From: Thermoleophilia bacterium
Lineage (GTDB): Bacteria > Actinomycetota > Thermoleophilia > Gaiellales > Gaiellaceae
DNA: 7,813 nt
Assembly: GCA_013362295.1 (NCBI GenBank)
Contig: JABFWJ010000372.1
Location: forward strand, 1-7,813
Reading direction: 5' to 3'
Positions within the stretch are counted from its first letter, which is position 1. The number at the start of each line of letters is the position of its first letter. The translations under genes were made by a program, and so were the position numbers. This document shows positions 5,533-7,813 of this stretch, one piece after another. The notes beneath the pieces were generated by a model, which ran no database searches, was not told the DNA's origin, and saw only the letters and a list, made by a program, of their open reading frames with translations.

Positions 5533-6231
5533 GCCCCGCTGCTCGAACTGAACGAGGTATCGGCGCGCTACGGGCAGGTCGCCGCGCTGCACGGTGTCTC
5601 GCTCGCCGTCGACGAGGGCGAGATCGTCGCGCTGCTCGGCGCGAACGGTGCGGGCAAGACGACGACGCTGCGCGCGGTGTCGGGGATCGTGCGCCGCACC
5701 GGGGACGTCGTCTTCGCCGGGAAGCGCCTGCGCGGGGGGCCGGAGGCGACGGCGCGCGCCGGGATCGCGCACGTGCCGGAGGGGCGCGGCATCTTCGCCG
5801 AGTTGACGGTGTGGGAGAACCTGCGCATGGGCGCCTACATGCGCCGGGGCCGCCGGCCGGACCTGACGACGGTGCTCGAGTACTTCCCGTGGCTCGAGGC
5901 GCGGCGCAACCAGCAGGCGGGAACGCTGTCGGGCGGCGAGCAGCAGATGCTCGCGCTCGCTCGTGCTTTCCTGCAGCGGCCGCGCCTCCTCATGCTCGAC
6001 GAGCCCTCCCTCGGGCTCGCGCCGCTGATCACGCGCGAGGTGTTCCGCGTCGTCGGCGACCTCAACGAGAAGGAGGGGCTCGCCGTGCTCGTCGTCGAGC
6101 AAAACGCAGCGATCGCCCTGGCGGCCGCGCGCCGCGCCTACGTCCTCGAGACGGGCAACGTCGCGACGTCGGGCGACGCCGACGCGCTGAAATCCAACAA
6201 CGCGGTCCGCACCGCGTACCTCGGATACTGA
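5530..6231 (+). CDS. livF: Branched-chain amino acid-type ABC transporter ATP-binding protein LivF
   Basis: This is one of two ATPases that power a Liv-type importer from the cytoplasmic face of the membrane. The ATG at 5530 gives 233 residues, matching the usual LivF length; the frame extends upstream (ATGs at 5473 and 5506) but that would add non-family residues and run into the hydrolase gene. Walker A is GANGAGKTT (37-45), VPEGRG (82-87) is the LivF/LivG Q-loop-region motif, LSGGEQQ (133-139) is the ABC signature, and LLMLDEPSLGLAP contains the Walker B Asp157 and catalytic Glu158. VVEQN near the end, in place of a simple H-loop context, followed by YVLETG, is typical of LivF rather than LivG, and the protein ends in AVRTAYLGY as LivF proteins do. 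It leads the cluster and its stop shares one base with the livH start (TGATG), so translation is probably coupled. Substrate may be branched-chain amino acids, other amino acids, amides or urea; the ATPase cannot tell. Confidence 0.95.
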   Translation: MAPLLELNEVSARYGQVAALHGVSLAVDEGEIVALLGANGAGKTTTLRAVSGIVRRTGDVVFAGKRLRGGPEATARAGIAHVPEGRGIFAELTVWENLRMGAYMRRGRRPDLTTVLEYFPWLEARRNQQAGTLSGGEQQMLALARAFLQRPRLLMLDEPSLGLAPLITREVFRVVGDLNEKEGLAVLVVEQNAAIALAAARRAYVLETGNVATSGDADALKSNNAVRTAYLGY

Positions 6232-7127
6232 TGCAGCAGTTCTTCCAGGCGCTGACGACGGGCTTGGCCGACGGGTCGATCTACGCGTCGCTCGCCCTCG
6301 CGCTCGTCCTGATCTACAAGGCGACGGAGGTGATCAACTTCGCGCAGGGCGAGATGGCGATGTTCACGACGTACATCGCGTACGCGCTCTATACGCACCC
6401 GCACTTCGGCCACACGCTCCCGTACTGGTGGATGTTCGCCGTCACGCTCGCGCTCGCGTTCGTCTTCGGCGTGGGCCTGCAGCGCGTGGTGATCCGCCCG
6501 CTGGAGCGGGCCAGCGTGCTGACGGTCGTGATGGCGACGATCGCGCTGCTCGTGATCCTGCAGGGCGCGGCGGAGTGGATCTGGTCGCCCGAGTTGAAGT
6601 TCTTCCCGAGCCCGTTCCCGACGAGCACGTGGGTGGTGGGCGGCGTGCACATCTCGAAGCAGGACACGGGCACGTTCGGGGTCACTCTCGCGTGCGTGCT
6701 CGTCCTCTGGCTGTTCTTCCGCTTCACGAAGCTGGGCCTCGCGATGCGCGCGGGCGCGGTCAATCCCGCCGCTGCGCGGCTTCTCGGCGTCCGCACGTCG
6801 TGGCTGCTCGCCCTCGGCTGGGGCTTCGCGGCGGTGCTCGGAGCCGTCAGCGGGATGATGAGTGCGCCGACGCAGTTCCTCTCGCCGACGATGATGGACG
6901 CAGTCCTCATCTTCGCGTTCGCAGGCGCAATCCTCGGCGGCCTCGAGAGCCCGGTCGGCGCCGTGGCGGGCGGGCTCGGGATCGGGATCCTGCTCAGCAT
7001 GCTCGGCACGTACGTTCACGCCGTCACGCCCGAGCTGCGCCTGCCCGTCGCACTCGCGATCCTGCTCGTCGTGCTGCTCGTTCGGCCGGCCGGCCTGCTC
7101 GGGCGCGTGGTGGTTCGGCGGGTATGA
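6231..7127 (+). CDS. livH: Branched-chain amino acid-type ABC transporter permease LivH
   Basis: LivH is one of the two membrane subunits of the importer and pairs with LivM to form the pore. The ATG at 6231 overlaps the livF stop by one base; the 298-residue product is of normal length. The start of the family fold is clear: GLADGSIYASLALALVLIY (11-29), then NFAQGEM (36-42). RPLERASVLTVVMATIALLVILQG follows at 89-112, and the cytoplasmic coupling segment LAMRAGAVNPAAARLLGV, which contacts the ATPase, at 170-187. A glycine-rich hydrophobic stretch (FAFAGAILGGLESPVGAVAGGLGIG) and a last hydrophobic helix ending RPAGLLG complete the protein. About eight membrane helices can be drawn by eye. No separate ribosome-binding site is visible, consistent with coupling to livF. 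The stop overlaps the livM start by four bases (ATGA). The subunit is certain; the transported substrate is not. Confidence 0.95.
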   Translation: MQQFFQALTTGLADGSIYASLALALVLIYKATEVINFAQGEMAMFTTYIAYALYTHPHFGHTLPYWWMFAVTLALAFVFGVGLQRVVIRPLERASVLTVVMATIALLVILQGAAEWIWSPELKFFPSPFPTSTWVVGGVHISKQDTGTFGVTLACVLVLWLFFRFTKLGLAMRAGAVNPAAARLLGVRTSWLLALGWGFAAVLGAVSGMMSAPTQFLSPTMMDAVLIFAFAGAILGGLESPVGAVAGGLGIGILLSMLGTYVHAVTPELRLPVALAILLVVLLVRPAGLLGRVVVRRV

Positions 7128-7813
7128 GGCCGCGCGCGGGATATCTCGGCTTCGCCGCGCTCGCGCTCGCGGTCGTCCTCCTGCCCGCGTTGTTCACGCA
7201 CGCGACGTTCAGGACGTTCCAGTTCGCCTTCGTCGGCATCTACCTGATTGCGCTGCTCGGCCTGAACATCCTCACGGGTTTCACCGGCCAGATCTCGCTC
7301 GGGCACGGGGCGTTCATGGGCATCGGCGCCTACGTGACGACGATCCTCGTCGTCGACCACGGCTGGAACGACCTGCTGACGATCCCGGTCGCCGGCGTGA
7401 TCGCGGGTGCGGTCGGGCTCGCCTTCGGCCTGCCGGCGACGCGATTCGCCGGTCCGTATCTCGCGCTTGCGACCTTCGCGATCCCGCTCTCGTTCATCGG
7501 TCTCCTCAAGCGCTTCCCGCATTTCACGGGCGGGACGATCGGCAAGCAGCTCCCCTCGCTCCACTCGGAGCTCGGGATCCACATGCGCGCCAACCTCTGG
7601 ATCTACTGCGTGTCCTGGATCGTCGCACTCGCGATGTTCGCGCACTCCTGGCTGATCGTGCACGGGCGCTTCGGCCGGGCCCTGCGCTCGGTCCGCGACA
7701 GCGAGATCGCCTCGACGGCGAGCGGCGTCTCCACGGCCGGCGTGAAGTCGCTCTCCTTCGGCATCTCGGCGTTCTACTGCGGCGTCGCAGGCGGGTTGTT
7801 CGCGATCGCAGTG
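7124..7813 (+). CDS. livM: Branched-chain amino acid-type ABC transporter permease LivM (3' end missing)
   Basis: LivM is the second membrane subunit of the Liv importer. The ATG at 7124 overlaps the livH stop in ATGA, and 230 codons are open to the window edge; LivM proteins usually run to about 300 or more residues, so the last quarter or so is missing. Translation by hand shows a first hydrophobic helix (about 8-24), the family block LNILTGFTGQISLGHGAFMGIGAYV (47-71), FAGPYLALATFAIP (108-121), and the coupling segment FGRALRSVRDSEIASTASGVSTAGVKSLSFGISAF (183-217) that docks on the ATPase. The segment where many LivM proteins have a GGSDGL-like motif reads TGGTIGK (135-141) here, a mild divergence that may lie in the external loop. 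Gene order F-H-M suggests livG or the binding-protein gene lies beyond the right edge. Identity is near certain. Confidence 0.94.
   Translation, partial: MRPRAGYLGFAALALAVVLLPALFTHATFRTFQFAFVGIYLIALLGLNILTGFTGQISLGHGAFMGIGAYVTTILVVDHGWNDLLTIPVAGVIAGAVGLAFGLPATRFAGPYLALATFAIPLSFIGLLKRFPHFTGGTIGKQLPSLHSELGIHMRANLWIYCVSWIVALAMFAHSWLIVHGRFGRALRSVRDSEIASTASGVSTAGVKSLSFGISAFYCGVAGGLFAIAV

Noticed and set aside
6138..7019. Minus-strand open frames opposite livH and livM (also 7016-7663)
   Set aside because: Glu/Arg/His-rich translations without a domain; shadows of the permease genes, whose hydrophobic family motifs are clear.

Overview
The window is GC-rich throughout and contains six genes, or seven if one weak call is counted. 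The gene content suits a high-GC Gram-positive actinobacterium: PdxT of the DXP-independent vitamin B6 pathway, a Liv-type ABC importer, several exported proteins, and start codons with little or no Shine-Dalgarno sequence. The class Thermoleophilia (Gaiella/Solirubrobacter-like) is my best guess. That placement is an inference from style and content, because no rRNA or marker gene is present.

Layout. (1) Bases 1-546, minus strand: pdxT, the glutaminase subunit of pyridoxal 5'-phosphate synthase, cut at its 3' end by the window edge. (2) 577-984, minus: a small exported protein of unknown function, the least certain gene. (3) 1054-1085: a perfect 14-bp-stem hairpin, the likely terminator of the next gene. 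(4) 1107-4094, minus: a large exported beta-propeller protein with BNR/Asp-box repeats (995 aa). It has a well-formed promoter (TTGACT-N17-GATAAA) and a ribosome-binding site in the divergent intergenic region 4095-4252. (5) 4253-4594, plus: a small exported protein with two cysteines. It converges on and overlaps the next gene by 11 bp. (6) 4584-5507, minus: a metallo-beta-lactamase-fold hydrolase with a complete metal-ligand set. (7) 5530-7813, plus: a tightly coupled livF-livH-livM cluster for a branched-chain amino acid (or similar) ABC importer, with livM cut by the right edge.

How the genes fit together. The liv genes form one transcription unit, with a 1-base and a 4-base gene overlap. 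It supplies one ATPase and both permeases; the second ATPase (LivG) and the binding protein must lie outside the window. The hydrolase and livF are divergent with start codons about 22 bp apart. Three of the products are predicted to be exported. Nothing shows a functional link between the B6 gene, the propeller protein and the transporter.

I saw no tRNA, rRNA, insertion sequence, CRISPR array, phage gene or attachment site. Every intergenic stretch is under 300 bases. I did not find a convincing previously undescribed system. The most interesting points are the six local cysteine pairs in the propeller protein, the repeat-decorated promoter in front of it, and the compact divergent and convergent junctions flanking the hydrolase gene.
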